Origin: Candidatus Phyllobacterium onerii
GTDB taxonomy: Bacteria; Pseudomonadota; Alphaproteobacteria; Rhizobiales; Rhizobiaceae
Reading direction: 5' to 3'
Assembly: GCF_028331445.1 (NCBI RefSeq)
Contig: NZ_JAQMHX010000007.1
Span: 186,001 to 250,000, forward strand
DNA: 64,000 nucleotides
A program made the translations under genes and the position numbers. Within the stretch, counting starts at the first letter, position 1, and the number at the start of each line of letters is the position of its first letter. Positions 17,208 through 26,276 of the stretch are shown here, one piece after another. The notes under the pieces are model-generated. The model had not been told where the DNA came from. It did no database searches and saw only the letters and a program-made list of their open reading frames with translations.

Positions 17208-19094
17208 ATGGCAACCACTTCTGTGGCCGACACTTCTAGTCGGGGTATGACGAGAGAGGAAAAGAAGGTTATCTTCGCTTCTTCGCTCGGAACGGTTTTT
17301 GAATGGTACGATTTTTACCTTTATGGCTCTCTGGCCGCTTTTATCGGCGCAGCCTTTTTCAGCGAGTATCCGGAAGCCACACGCAACATCTTTGCGCTGC
17401 TTGCCTTCGCGGCGGGCTTCCTGGTTAGACCTTTTGGTGCACTGGTCTTTGGCCGTATCGGCGATCTGGTTGGCCGCAAATATACATTCCTCGTCACCAT
17501 CATGATCATGGGCCTGTCGACCTTCCTTGTAGGTATTCTTCCAGGTTCGGGAAGCTGGGGCATCGCCGCGCCGATTATCCTGATCGCCCTGCGCATGCTG
17601 CAGGGCCTTGCGCTCGGCGGCGAATATGGCGGTGCCGCGACGTATGTCGCCGAACACGCGCCCGACAACAGGCGGGGCTATTACACGTCCTGGATCCAGA
17701 CCACGGCAACGCTTGGCCTTTTCCTTTCCCTGATCGTTATTCTGGTCATCCAGAACTGGCTCGGTAAGGACGCATTTGCTGCTTGGGGCTGGCGTATTCC
17801 GTTCATCCTTTCCTTCGTTCTTCTAGGGATTTCGGTGTGGATTCGACTGTCCTTGAGTGAGTCACCCGCCTTCCAGCGCATGAAGGACGAAGGCAAAGGT
17901 TCAAAGGCTCCACTATCCGAGGCTTTCGGTCAGTGGAAGAATGCCAAGATTGCGCTCCTGGCCCTATTTGGCCTTACCGCCGGTCAAGCCGTTGTATGGT
18001 ACACAGGACAGTTCTACGCGCTGTTCTTCCTGCAGAACGTGCTGAAGGTCGACGGGCAGGCGGTTAACATCATGATCGCCATCGCCCTTCTGCTTGGCAC
18101 CGGCTTCTTCGTGTTCTTCGGCTGGCTGTCGGACAAGATTGGCCGCAAGCCGATCATCATGGCTGGATTGGCGCTTGCTATCCTCACCTACTTCCCGCTG
18201 TTCAAGGCGCTGACCTGGGCGGCAAATCCCGCACTTGCCGCTGCACAGCAGAACGTTCGTGCGACCGTGACCGCCGCGCCTGGCGATTGCAAGTTCCAGT
18301 TCAACCCTACTGGCACCGCAAAGTTCACCACTTCCTGCGATATCGCGACATCGTTCCTCACCCGGAACTCGGTGCCATACGATGTCGTGGCAACCGCTGC
18401 ACCTGGTACAGCGGCCACGGTGAAGATCGGTGAGGAGACAGTGGAGTCTTACGACGCTGTCGCAGCCGGGGCTGATGCAAAGGCCAAGGAAACCGCTTTC
18501 GCCAAGAGCGTGAACATCGCACTCCAGGACGGCGGCTATCCCCTCGTCCGCGACCCGGTGAAGGTCGTCGACTCAAAGCTGGATGCTCTCGTCGCAGCCA
18601 ATCCGAAGCTAGCGCTCGATGCGGCTGCTATCCGCGCTGGCGCAAAGACCACGGTTCCGGTCGATCAGGCTATCAAGGATAAGCTGATCACCGCGGAAGA
18701 GGCGGCTGGAGCCACTGAAGTTGCGGTGTACACGGTTCCTGGCGCTGGTGCGTTCAAGATGGTGGCTGATCCGGCTGCCGTCAATTGGACCAAGGTCATC
18801 GCGATCCTCTTCGTGCTCGTGATCTATGTGACGATGGTCTACGGCCCGATCGCAGCGATCCTTGTCGAGATGTTCCCGACGCGCATCCGTTATACGGGCA
18901 TGTCCTTGCCCTACCATATCGGTAACGGCTGGTTTGGCGGGTTGCTTCCCGCGACCGTCTTCGCAATGAGCGCATTCAAAGGCGATATCTACTATGGCCT
19001 CTGGTACCCGATCATTGTTGCGGCAATGACCCTTATTATCGGGCTCTTGTTCGTACGTGAAACGAAAGGCACCGATCTTCACGACGTGAAGTAA
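17208..19094 (+). CDS. MHS-family MFS transporter with large inserted domain
   Basis: 628 residues. The N-terminal half has the metabolite:H+ symporter (ProP/ShiA-type) signatures FEWYDFYLYG (about 32-41), GRIGDLVGRK and LRMLQGLALGGEYGG. About 185 residues (roughly 340-524), polar and Ala/Thr/Val-rich with two cysteines, are inserted late in the second half, before the final membrane segments. Ordinary MHS proteins are about 430-500 residues. Substrates of the family include proline/betaine, alpha-ketoglutarate and citrate; this one is unassigned. GGGAGGAAATGAG precedes the ATG. Confidence 0.88.
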   Translation: MATTSVADTSSRGMTREEKKVIFASSLGTVFEWYDFYLYGSLAAFIGAAFFSEYPEATRNIFALLAFAAGFLVRPFGALVFGRIGDLVGRKYTFLVTIMIMGLSTFLVGILPGSGSWGIAAPIILIALRMLQGLALGGEYGGAATYVAEHAPDNRRGYYTSWIQTTATLGLFLSLIVILVIQNWLGKDAFAAWGWRIPFILSFVLLGISVWIRLSLSESPAFQRMKDEGKGSKAPLSEAFGQWKNAKIALLALFGLTAGQAVVWYTGQFYALFFLQNVLKVDGQAVNIMIAIALLLGTGFFVFFGWLSDKIGRKPIIMAGLALAILTYFPLFKALTWAANPALAAAQQNVRATVTAAPGDCKFQFNPTGTAKFTTSCDIATSFLTRNSVPYDVVATAAPGTAATVKIGEETVESYDAVAAGADAKAKETAFAKSVNIALQDGGYPLVRDPVKVVDSKLDALVAANPKLALDAAAIRAGAKTTVPVDQAIKDKLITAEEAAGATEVAVYTVPGAGAFKMVADPAAVNWTKVIAILFVLVIYVTMVYGPIAAILVEMFPTRIRYTGMSLPYHIGNGWFGGLLPATVFAMSAFKGDIYYGLWYPIIVAAMTLIIGLLFVRETKGTDLHDVK

Positions 19095-19105
19095 TCAGAC
19101 AGACA

Positions 19106-19139
19106 AAAAGCCCGGCGCAAGCGATCGCGCCGGGCTTTT
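19106..19139. terminator. bidirectional terminator between the MHS transporter gene and leuB
   Basis: AAAAGCCCGGCGC (19106-19118) pairs perfectly with GCGCCGGGCTTTT (19127-19139) around 8 bases. The A-run and T-run make it usable from both strands. Confidence 0.92.
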
Positions 19140-19158
19140 GTTTGTCCGGAATTGCGGT

Positions 19159-20271
19159 TCAGGCAGCGAGTGCCTTGAACTTGGCGAGAATTGCATCACC
19201 CATTTCGACAGTCCCGATTTTGGTCTTTCCTTCCGACATTATATCCCCAGTGCGAAGGCCATCCTCGAGCACGCCGGCTACGGCCGTCTCCAACCTGTCA
19301 GCTTCGGCGATCATATTGAACGAGTACCGCAGACACATTGCGAACGACGCGATCATGGCGATCGGGTTGGCTGCGCCTGTGCCGGCAATGTCCGGCGCCG
19401 AGCCGTGCACCGGCTCATAAAGCGCTTTGCGCTTGCCAGTCTTGGCGTCGGGCGCACCGAGTGAAGCCGACGGCAGCATGCCGAGCGAGCCAGTGAGCAT
19501 TGCGGCAATATCGGAGAGCATGTCGCCGAACAGATTGTCGGTGACGATGACGTCGAACTGCTTGGGCCAGCGAACGAGCTGCATGCCGCCGGCATCGGCC
19601 AGCATATGTTCGAGGTTCACATCTGAATATTTCGCCTTGTGAGTAGCCGTAACCACTTCGTTCCACAAAACACCCGACTTCATGACGTTGCGCTTTTCCA
19701 TCGACGTCACCTTGTTACCGCGCGTGCGCGCCAGCTCAAAGGCAACGCCAGAGATGCGCTCGATCTCATAGGTGTCATAGACCTGTGTATCGATGCCGCG
19801 CTTCTGGCCGTTGCCAAGGTCGCGAATTTCCTTGGGTTCGCCGAAATAGACGCCGCCGGTCAGTTCGCGGACGATCAGTATGTCGAGACCTTCGACGATT
19901 TCCTTTTTCAAGGACGATGAATCGGCAAGCGCCGGATAGCAGATCGCCGGCCGCAGATTGGCAAAGAGCTCCATGTCCTTCCGCAGACGTAGAAGACCCG
20001 CCTCGGGGCGCACATCATAGGGGACGCTGTCCCATTTTGGTCCGCCGACGGCGCCAAACAGGACCGCATCGGCGGCCAGGGCTTTTGCCATATCGGCCTC
20101 GGAGATCGCCTTGCCGTGCGCATCGTAGGCACAGCCGCCAACGAGCCCCTCCTCCAGCGAGAAGTCACTCTTCAATTCCGCATTCATATAGGCAATGATC
20201 TTGCGGACTTCGGCCATTGCCTCGGGGCCGATACCATCCCCCGGAAGGAGGAGAAGCTTTTTTGCTGCCAT
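19159..20271 (-). CDS. leuB: 3-isopropylmalate dehydrogenase
   Basis: 370 residues. [11 protein letters not shown] near the N-terminus, the substrate-binding [12 protein letters not shown] block and the metal site in [10 protein letters not shown] identify LeuB, which oxidises 3-isopropylmalate with NAD in leucine synthesis. It lies downstream of leuD on the same strand, but a strong hairpin with a T-run separates them, so it may have its own promoter or depend on read-through. Confidence 0.95.
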   Translation of the reverse strand: MAAKKLLLLPGDGIGPEAMAEVRKIIAYMNAELKSDFSLEEGLVGGCAYDAHGKAISEADMAKALAADAVLFGAVGGPKWDSVPYDVRPEAGLLRLRKDMELFANLRPAICYPALADSSSLKKEIVEGLDILIVRELTGGVYFGEPKEIRDLGNGQKRGIDTQVYDTYEIERISGVAFELARTRGNKVTSMEKRNVMKSGVLWNEVVTATHKAKYSDVNLEHMLADAGGMQLVRWPKQFDVIVTDNLFGDMLSDIAAMLTGSLGMLPSASLGAPDAKTGKRKALYEPVHGSAPDIAGTGAANPIAMIASFAMCLRYSFNMIAEADRLETAVAGVLEDGLRTGDIMSEGKTKIGTVEMGDAILAKFKALAA

Positions 20272-20298
20272 TGTAGAACCTCACATAAGACGCAGAAA

Positions 20299-20320
20299 AA
20301 AGCCCGGAAAACCGGGCTTT
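20299..20320 (-). terminator. terminator between leuD and leuB
   Basis: On the minus strand AAAGCCCGG, a TTTT loop and CCGGGCTTT are followed by TTTTTCTGCG. It would stop most leuD transcripts before leuB. Confidence 0.85.
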
Positions 20321-20338
20321 CAGATTAGGAGACTGGTT

Positions 20339-20944
20339 TCAGGCCCAAGGATGCTTCTCGGCATTGGCCGCTTCGAAATTGTCGATCTTCGTCGCCTTTT
20401 CCATGGTCAGGCCGATATCGTCGAGACCATTGAGCATGCAGTAGCGGCGGAACTCATCAAGTTCGAACGTGATCGTGCCGCCATCCGGGCCCTTGATCGT
20501 CATTTCTTCGAGATCGATGGAAATTGTCGCATTTGCACCGCGCTGCGCGTCATCCATCAGCTTGTCGAGATCTTCCTGGCTGACCCGGATCGGTAAAATG
20601 CCGTTCTTGAAGCAGTTGTTGTAAAAAATGTCGGCAAAACTGGTCGAAATCACACAGCGGATGCCAAAATCCAGAAGTGCCCACGGCGCATGTTCACGGC
20701 TTGAGCCGCAACCGAAATTATCGCCCGCGACGAGAATCTGCGCCTTGCGATAGGCCGGTTTGTTAAGAACAAAATCGGGGTTTTCCGAACCATCCTCATT
20801 ATAACGCATTTCAGCAAAAAGACCGGTACCAAGACCCGTGCGCTTGATCGTCTTCAGGTAGTCCTTCGGGATGATCATGTCGGTGTCGACGTTGATAATT
20901 GGCAGCGGAGCTGCGACGCCAGTGAGCTTGGTGAACTTGTCCAT
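20339..20944 (-). CDS. leuD: 3-isopropylmalate dehydratase small subunit
   Basis: 201 residues. The aconitase-swivel signature [19 protein letters not shown] marks the small subunit that pairs with LeuC to isomerise 2- to 3-isopropylmalate. leuC is not in the window, the usual split arrangement in this order. Upstream (20945-21102) is the divergent promoter region shared with the CitE-like gene; I found no run of leucine codons there. Confidence 0.95.
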   Translation of the reverse strand: MDKFTKLTGVAAPLPIINVDTDMIIPKDYLKTIKRTGLGTGLFAEMRYNEDGSENPDFVLNKPAYRKAQILVAGDNFGCGSSREHAPWALLDFGIRCVISTSFADIFYNNCFKNGILPIRVSQEDLDKLMDDAQRGANATISIDLEEMTIKGPDGGTITFELDEFRRYCMLNGLDDIGLTMEKATKIDNFEAANAEKHPWA

Positions 20945-21102
20945 GATATCTGCCTGTAGATATTGGGTAATGACTTTGCGTTTCGCTTTACACCAGCTTT
21001 ACCTCGAATCAAAGCTTTTCGCCTGTGGCACTTTGAGCCGAAGTCCCTCAATCCCTTGTGATTGCCCTTGTCTTGACTGTCTGATCAAGGCAAAACAGGG
21101 GA

Positions 21103-21975
21103 ATGATCCGAACTTTCCGCCCTCGCCGGTCTGTGCTGTACGTTCCCGCATCGAACAACCGGGCACTGGCCAAAGCGGCATCGCTTGATGCCGACGCGAT
21201 CATCTTCGATCTGGAGGATGCCGTAGCCCCAGACGACAAGGAGGACGCGCGCGAGGCATTGCGGGAATATTTCCTTGCTCCTCCCAAAAGCAAAGCCGAA
21301 CGCATTGTCCGCGTCAATGGTCTTGCGAGTGAATGGGGCGCCGAGGATTTGCTTGCTGCTCGGGCCTGCAGACCTGACGCTATACTCCTCCCCAAGGTGG
21401 AGACTCCGCAGGATATCACCGGCGTTGCCGAAATTCTCGAAGAGACCGATGCTTCCGAGGGTATTCGTCTCTGGGCGATGATCGAAACGCCGCGTGGGAT
21501 CCTCAACGCCGATGAAATCGCCGAGCTTGGATTGCGATCAACGGCGCGGCTCGACTGTTTTGTTATCGGGACCAACGATATTTCGAAGGAAACCGGCACG
21601 AAAGGGCGCGGCGCTCTAGTGCCATGGCTCATGCAAGTTCTGTTGTGTGCCAAAGCTGGCAAGCTTGATATCATCGACGGCGTATACAATGATTTCTCCG
21701 ACCTCGACGGGTTTGCGACCGAATGCACTGAGGCCGTGCAGATGGGTTTCGACGGAAAGTCCCTGATTCATCCATCACAGATTGAAACAGCCAATACGTC
21801 CTTCCTTCCCGACGCGACTTCAGTCACAGAGGCCCGGTTGATTGTTGAGGCATTCTCCAATCGGGAGAACCTTGATAAGGGTGTCACTTCACTGAATGGC
21901 AGGATGGTGGAACGCCTGCACCTCGAAATGGCAAAAAAGCTACTGGAAAAATTCGACATTATCGGCGAAAAATGA
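21103..21975 (+). CDS. HpcH/HpaI-type CoA ester lyase (CitE-like)
   Basis: 290 residues of the citrate-lyase beta / malyl-CoA lyase superfamily. RSVLYVPASN near the start contacts CoA, FDLEDAVAP holds acidic metal ligands, and MIETPRGILNA and IHPSQIE are later family blocks. Members cleave citryl-, malyl- or methylmalyl-CoA; some are thioesterases. No citD or citF is adjacent, so true citrate lyase is unlikely. The substrate is uncertain. Confidence 0.85.
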   Translation: MIRTFRPRRSVLYVPASNNRALAKAASLDADAIIFDLEDAVAPDDKEDAREALREYFLAPPKSKAERIVRVNGLASEWGAEDLLAARACRPDAILLPKVETPQDITGVAEILEETDASEGIRLWAMIETPRGILNADEIAELGLRSTARLDCFVIGTNDISKETGTKGRGALVPWLMQVLLCAKAGKLDIIDGVYNDFSDLDGFATECTEAVQMGFDGKSLIHPSQIETANTSFLPDATSVTEARLIVEAFSNRENLDKGVTSLNGRMVERLHLEMAKKLLEKFDIIGEK

Positions 21976-22022
21976 AATCGGCATTGGCTGATCTTGGCGT
22001 AGATTAGGGAAAAGAACCTCAC

Positions 22023-22229
22023 ATGAAATTGTACCGGATTTTAACTGGTCCCGATGATGCAAGCTTCTGTCACAAGGTGACTGCAGCCATAAACAAGGGC
22101 TGGCACATTTATGGTTCGCCTACCTATGCGTTCAATTCGGCGACAGGCGTGATGCAATGCGGTCAAGCTGTTGTCAAGGATATCGATGGCGTCGACTACG
22201 AACCAGGGATCAAGTTAAGCGATTACTAG
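22023..22229 (+). CDS. DUF1737 small protein
   Basis: 68 residues with the DUF1737 pattern: an YRILTGPDD start, a helical VTAAINKGWHIYGSP stretch, then short strands. Function unknown. It sits 47 bases after the CitE-like gene in the same direction, so the two are probably co-transcribed. Confidence 0.78.
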   Translation: MKLYRILTGPDDASFCHKVTAAINKGWHIYGSPTYAFNSATGVMQCGQAVVKDIDGVDYEPGIKLSDY

Positions 22230-22237
22230 AGCAAACA

Positions 22238-22663
22238 CTATTCTACGCTTGCCTCTATGCGCTCCATATCCTCATCCGACAGACCGAAATGATGGCCGAT
22301 TTCGTGGATGAGAATGTGAGTCACGATGTCGCCAAGCGCTTCCTCATATTCTGCCCAGTAGTCCAGAACGGCACGGCGGTAGATGGTGATCCGGTTGGGC
22401 TGCTCGCCAGTTTGCAGGGAAAACCGCTCCCCGATACCAGTCCCTTCAAAAAGGCCAAGCAAATCGAAGGGCGATTCGAGTCCCATATCCTCGATAATCT
22501 GATCGTCGGGAAATTCGGATACCTGAATTGTAATGTCGCCGCATAGCGCACGGAACGTTTCAGGTAGATGTGCATAAGCCTCGATCGCCAATGATTCGAT
22601 CTCGCCCAGCGATGGTGACAGGCGGTTGGTCCAGTCGGCGGTTTGATTACTTCTGGCCATCAT
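22238..22663 (-). CDS. minimal zincin metallopeptidase family protein
   Basis: 141 residues. The C-terminal motif HEIGHHFGLSDED is an extended HExxHxxG zincin site with a downstream acidic ligand, typical of the short metallopeptidase family (COG3824) found next to housekeeping genes. No signal peptide, so probably cytoplasmic. The start could be 22663 or the next ATG at 22660. Peptidase activity is assumed from the motif only. Confidence 0.82.
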   Translation of the reverse strand: MMARSNQTADWTNRLSPSLGEIESLAIEAYAHLPETFRALCGDITIQVSEFPDDQIIEDMGLESPFDLLGLFEGTGIGERFSLQTGEQPNRITIYRRAVLDYWAEYEEALGDIVTHILIHEIGHHFGLSDEDMERIEASVE

Positions 22664-22732
22664 GACTCCTGGAGAGCTTTTCTGGCTTCATATAGGGCCT
22701 TTACCCCACAGATGCGAGTGGCGTTATCGTGG

Positions 22733-23311
22733 TCAGGAGCGAGGCGGCCCTGCGACCAACAATCGTTCCATCCGCCGGAAACTTTCGACCAGAACAGCCG
22801 GATCGTTCAAACCATGGGCAAGCATGATTCCACCTTGCCATTCCGCCACCGCATTGCGCGCTATGCCCAAGGCGCTCGAAGGGCGAATACCTGAACGGCC
22901 GAGCTCCCTCCCTATGAAACCAATGAGCAAACTGAACGTCTCGGCGGCCCGCCCCGCAGCTTCAGGCGATTCATGTCTGAAGTCCCGAATTCCCAGAGCA
23001 ATCGGACATCCATGCGCCACCCGACTTTTGAGTGAGTGAGCAAGTTTCTCGATAAGGAGCTTTAAACGTGTACGCGGATTCTGGTCGGCGTCTGTGATTT
23101 CCTCCAACATACCTTCAGTCTCGGTCACGAAGATATCGGCGACACCAAGCGCCAGTTCGGCCTTGCTCTTGAAGTAATAGTAGATATTCCCAAGTGGCAC
23201 GCCAGAATCCGTTGCTATATCAGCCAGACTAGTCGTCGCATAACCCTGCCGCCAGAATAATCCAGCGGCCGTAGCAATCAGAATTTCGCGTTTGTCATTG
23301 CGCTTTGTCAT
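22733..23311 (-). CDS. TetR/AcrR family transcriptional regulator
   Basis: 192 residues. The N-terminal helix-turn-helix (about 8-55; GYATTSLADIATDSGVPLGNIYYYFKS spans the helices) is classic TetR, and the C-terminal half is a helical ligand domain. The target is unknown: the nearest genes on either side, the metallopeptidase and the Trm112-like protein, are not typical TetR targets. Confidence 0.9.
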   Translation of the reverse strand: MTKRNDKREILIATAAGLFWRQGYATTSLADIATDSGVPLGNIYYYFKSKAELALGVADIFVTETEGMLEEITDADQNPRTRLKLLIEKLAHSLKSRVAHGCPIALGIRDFRHESPEAAGRAAETFSLLIGFIGRELGRSGIRPSSALGIARNAVAEWQGGIMLAHGLNDPAVLVESFRRMERLLVAGPPRS

Positions 23312-23387
23312 ATTCGCAAGCCAGTCAGTTGCACAACTGACTAAGATTATGCCGCAAACGATCCTGTATGAAAAGCCTTGGTGGAAC

Positions 23388-23582
23388 TCAGTCCTCGATT
23401 GGGCGCGCTTCCGATGGCAGCATGATCGGAATACCGTCTCTCACCGGATAGGCCAAATGTGCTGATTTGGAAATCAGTTCTGACCGTTTCTGATCGTAAA
23501 CGAGCGGGCCTTTGGTCAAAGGGCAGACCAACAGCTCAAGCAACTTGCGATCGATCACTGTTTCGCGTTTCTCTTCAGTCAT
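23388..23582 (-). CDS. Trm112-like protein (UPF0434/YcaR)
   Basis: 64 residues. [16 protein letters not shown] and a C-terminal [10 protein letters not shown] are the signature of the small Trm112-like domain. The first Cys is kept but the full zinc quartet is absent, as in many bacterial members. Related eukaryotic proteins activate methyltransferases; the bacterial role is unclear. It follows the LON-domain gene by 18 bases on the same strand. Confidence 0.85.
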   Translation of the reverse strand: MTEEKRETVIDRKLLELLVCPLTKGPLVYDQKRSELISKSAHLAYPVRDGIPIMLPSEARPIED

Positions 23583-23600
23583 GCCTCTTCCCTGAGTATC

Positions 23601-24263
23601 TCACTGGAGGCTGCCTTCATAATCGTCCTGATCCTTGGCGAGCGCAATCTCAGTAATAGCAATCAACGTTTCGGCTCGCGTCTTTAAATCCGCGGCCTCC
23701 AGGAGCGCCTGTTTTTCCGCAGCACCAAAGGGCGACATCATCGCCAGCGCGTTGACCAGCGTCTCATTGCCTGCCCGCGAGATGCCGTCCCAATCAGCTT
23801 CAAGGCCGTTGGCGTCGAGATAAGCACGAAATACACGCAGCAATGCGAGCCTGTCTACTTCTGAATCATCCGGTTCGTCGAGATCGGCACGGAGTGGCGC
23901 GATCTTGCATTGGCGAAACGGAGTGCGCGTAGAGAGTTCCTTGATGACCCGGAATCGGCATATGCCCTGAAGCGTTATCAGCAAACGGCCATCGCCGGTT
24001 TCAGCGAAAGACGTGATCCGGCCGAGGCAGCCAACCTCACACAGTTCGCCGCCATCCCCATTATCCTGATCGAAACGCGGTTGGATCATGCCGATTATTC
24101 GCTTGCCGCTGAGCGCGGCGTCCACCATAGCTAGATAGCGCAGTTCGAAAATGTTGAGCGGCAGCTGCCCGCCAGGAAGCAGCAGCGCACCCGAGAGGGG
24201 AAAGATCGGCACGTTTTCAGGAATATCATTCAACGTCCGATAACGAACATTTCCAGCTTGCAT
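23601..24263 (-). CDS. LON substrate-binding domain protein
   Basis: 220 residues that match only the N-terminal substrate-recognition domain of Lon protease: IPIFPLSGALLLPGGQLPL-type opening and a GCLGRI block in the middle. The AAA+ and protease domains are absent, so it cannot degrade proteins itself. It lies between a CnoX chaperone gene and a Trm112-like gene on one strand, a common Rhizobiales arrangement that suggests a proteostasis role. Confidence 0.87.
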   Translation of the reverse strand: MQAGNVRYRTLNDIPENVPIFPLSGALLLPGGQLPLNIFELRYLAMVDAALSGKRIIGMIQPRFDQDNGDGGELCEVGCLGRITSFAETGDGRLLITLQGICRFRVIKELSTRTPFRQCKIAPLRADLDEPDDSEVDRLALLRVFRAYLDANGLEADWDGISRAGNETLVNALAMMSPFGAAEKQALLEAADLKTRAETLIAITEIALAKDQDDYEGSLQ

Positions 24264-24316
24264 TGCCTACTCCGGCCCGAAAAAATCGTGGTCTCGGCTA
24301 TTGTGCCTGATTTCTC

Positions 24317-25297
24317 TCAAGAGAACAGCAGGGAAGATAATTTGCGACGTGCAGTGACCGAAGCTTCATCCGCCGCTCCCCAGGCGTCAAAAAACTGCAA
24401 CAGCTGTTTGCGGGCGCCATCGTCGTTCCATGCGCGATCAGCCTTCATGATTGCAAGAAGCTGATCGGCGGCTTCGTGGCGCTGGCCTTTGGCATTCAGA
24501 ATCATCGCAAGGTCGAAACGTGCCCTGTAATCCTTGGGGTTTTCCTGCACCCGCGCCTCCAACGCCACCGGATCGCCAAGTTTTGCCACCTGCTCAGCCA
24601 ATGCAATCTTGGCCTCGGCGGCACGGACACCCGCATCGTCTTTGTTGACGGCAGGCACTTGCTCCAAGGTGGCTTTGGCCTTTTCAAGATCACCGAGCTC
24701 GATTAAACAATTGGCTAGGCCTGCAAGTGCCGCCACATGGTCTGGTACTTCGCCAAGGACGGCAGAATAAACTTGGGCTGCCTGTTCGACATCACCGGCT
24801 TCTACAGCATGAGCCGCTGCGTCGAGTGCTGACTGGATCGCCGCATCCCTGCCCCCATCGGGTGACGCAATACGATCAATGAATTCTGTCACCTTCGATT
24901 CCGGGAGCGCTCCCATGAAACCGTCCAGCGGTTTGCCGTCAGCGAAGGCGATGACAGCGGGAATCGACTGGATTCCAAGCTGACCGGCGATAGCCGGATG
25001 GTCGTCGATATTCATCTTGACGAGCTTGACTCGTCCGCCAGCTGCGCGAACTGCCTTTTCGAGAACAGGCGTGAGCTGCTTGCACGGTCCGCACCATGGT
25101 GCCCAAAAATCCACAAGAACCGGCTGGTTTTTCGATTCGGCAATCACATCTTTGGAGAATGCCGCCGTGGTCGTTTCCTTGATGAGGTCGCTGGCGCTAG
25201 GCGCAGCTCCGTTTGGTGATGGCGTTCCATAGGACACAGTCTGGGCGCCGGCGGCTGCACCATAGCCGCTGCCGAACGGGTTATCTGTTTTGCTCAT
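24317..25297 (-). CDS. cnoX: CnoX-type thioredoxin-TPR chaperone
   Basis: 326 residues: a low-complexity N-terminus (1-35), a thioredoxin domain (about 38-150) with intact WCGPC (Cys69, Cys72), then TPR-like helices (about 160-320). This is the CnoX/YbbN architecture, which holds unfolding or oxidised proteins for GroEL. E. coli CnoX lacks the first active-site cysteine, whereas the Caulobacter type keeps both and is redox-active; this protein is of that second type. Confidence 0.9.
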   Translation of the reverse strand: MSKTDNPFGSGYGAAAGAQTVSYGTPSPNGAAPSASDLIKETTTAAFSKDVIAESKNQPVLVDFWAPWCGPCKQLTPVLEKAVRAAGGRVKLVKMNIDDHPAIAGQLGIQSIPAVIAFADGKPLDGFMGALPESKVTEFIDRIASPDGGRDAAIQSALDAAAHAVEAGDVEQAAQVYSAVLGEVPDHVAALAGLANCLIELGDLEKAKATLEQVPAVNKDDAGVRAAEAKIALAEQVAKLGDPVALEARVQENPKDYRARFDLAMILNAKGQRHEAADQLLAIMKADRAWNDDGARKQLLQFFDAWGAADEASVTARRKLSSLLFS

Positions 25298-25367
25298 GAA
25301 ATTCTCCCGTCATCTGCCGCTCCATTCAACCACAACCTCTTGTAATCGCCAACTCATGTAACGGCTA

Positions 25368-25877
25368 TCAGTTTGGGGTTGCCACATCGATTTTCAAGAT
25401 GAGAGGTTCATGTCCGGTCATCTTGAGGAACGTCAGCAGGTCTTCACGCCGGATCGATGTCGTGGCCTCATTCGTCAAAGGATGCGCATTGATAATGTCA
25501 TGCTGCATGAGCTTTTTGTCCAGCACCACACGGACGTGGCGCTGCGTGTCATTGATCAACCCGAACACACTGACGGCTCCGGGTGTCAGACCAAGATACT
25601 CCAGCAGTTTTTCCGGCTTGCCAAACGATACACGGCTCGAAGCGCCGATCTTGCCATGAATTGTCTTGAGATCGACCTCAGCGTCCTCGTCCACCGTCAC
25701 GAGAAAGTAATTGTCTTTCTTGTCCTTGAGAAAGAGATTTTTGGTGTGAGCGCCGGATACCTGCCCACGCAGGTTCTGTGCCTCGGCTACCGTAAACACA
25801 GCGGCATGACGAATCGTCGACACCTCGATGCCCATGTCGCCGAGATATTGCATCAACTCATCAAATGTCTTGCCCAT
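25368..25877 (-). CDS. prolyl-tRNA editing protein, YbaK/ProXp-like
   Basis: 169 residues of the YbaK/INS editing fold: HAAVFTVAEA near the start, then GAHTKNLFLKDKK with the lysine that recognises the mischarged tRNA, and FGLINDTQRHVRVVLD late. It hydrolyses wrongly charged prolyl-tRNA (usually Ala-tRNA-Pro). It is a free-standing editing domain, as usual when the prolyl-tRNA synthetase lacks one. Confidence 0.88.
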   Translation of the reverse strand: MGKTFDELMQYLGDMGIEVSTIRHAAVFTVAEAQNLRGQVSGAHTKNLFLKDKKDNYFLVTVDEDAEVDLKTIHGKIGASSRVSFGKPEKLLEYLGLTPGAVSVFGLINDTQRHVRVVLDKKLMQHDIINAHPLTNEATTSIRREDLLTFLKMTGHEPLILKIDVATPN

Positions 25878-26018
25878 GACGGCCTTTTCGCTGGTCTTTC
25901 GCGTAGTAGCTGTGTGTTCTCGTAATGGTTCAGAGGCTCTTCCTCAAGCGGAAAGCCGCATCCGACAAATGTTCATGACCGATTTCCATCATATCTCGCA
26001 GAAGGCGAAATTTCCTTG

Positions 26019-26047
26019 TTGCAATTAGCCAGCGCTTAGGCCATATA
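26019..26047 (+). promoter_or_regulatory. probable tRNA-Gly promoter
   Basis: TTGCAA (26019-26024) and CATATA (26042-26047) are 17 bases apart. They would start a transcript with a 5' leader of about 25 bases before the tRNA. Confidence 0.5.
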
Positions 26048-26078
26048 GGCCCCGCTTCGCAAGACTTAACTGGCATAT

Positions 26079-26153
26079 GCGGGAGTAGCTCAGGGGTAGA
26101 GCACAACCTTGCCAAGGTTGGGGTCGAGGGTTCGAATCCCTTCTCCCGCTCCA
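26079..26153 (+). tRNA. tRNA-Gly (anticodon GCC)
   Basis: A 75-base cloverleaf including the encoded CCA end. The acceptor arms are GCGGGAG and CTCCCGC, the anticodon stem CAACC/GGTTG encloses loop TTGCCAA with anticodon GCC, and the T-loop is GGTTCGAATCC. It reads the glycine codons GGC and GGT. Confidence 0.97.
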
Positions 26154-26171
26154 GTTGTCCGAAGTTCAAAA

Positions 26172-26195
26172 GGCCCGGTTTCACCGGGCCTTTTT
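26172..26195 (+). terminator. terminator of tRNA-Gly
   Basis: GGCCCGG (26172-26178), loop TTTCA, CCGGGCC (26184-26190), then TTTTT. Confidence 0.92.
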
Positions 26196-26276
26196 GCTGT
26201 TTGGATGCATAACAGTCGACGCTCGCGGACCACGTTGCAATTGCAATCCTGGCTGAAATGGGTAAACCGATGGGCC

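Noticed and set aside
20945-21102. Leucine leader peptide upstream of leuD
   Set aside because: No cluster of Leu codons in any minus-strand frame next to a hairpin.
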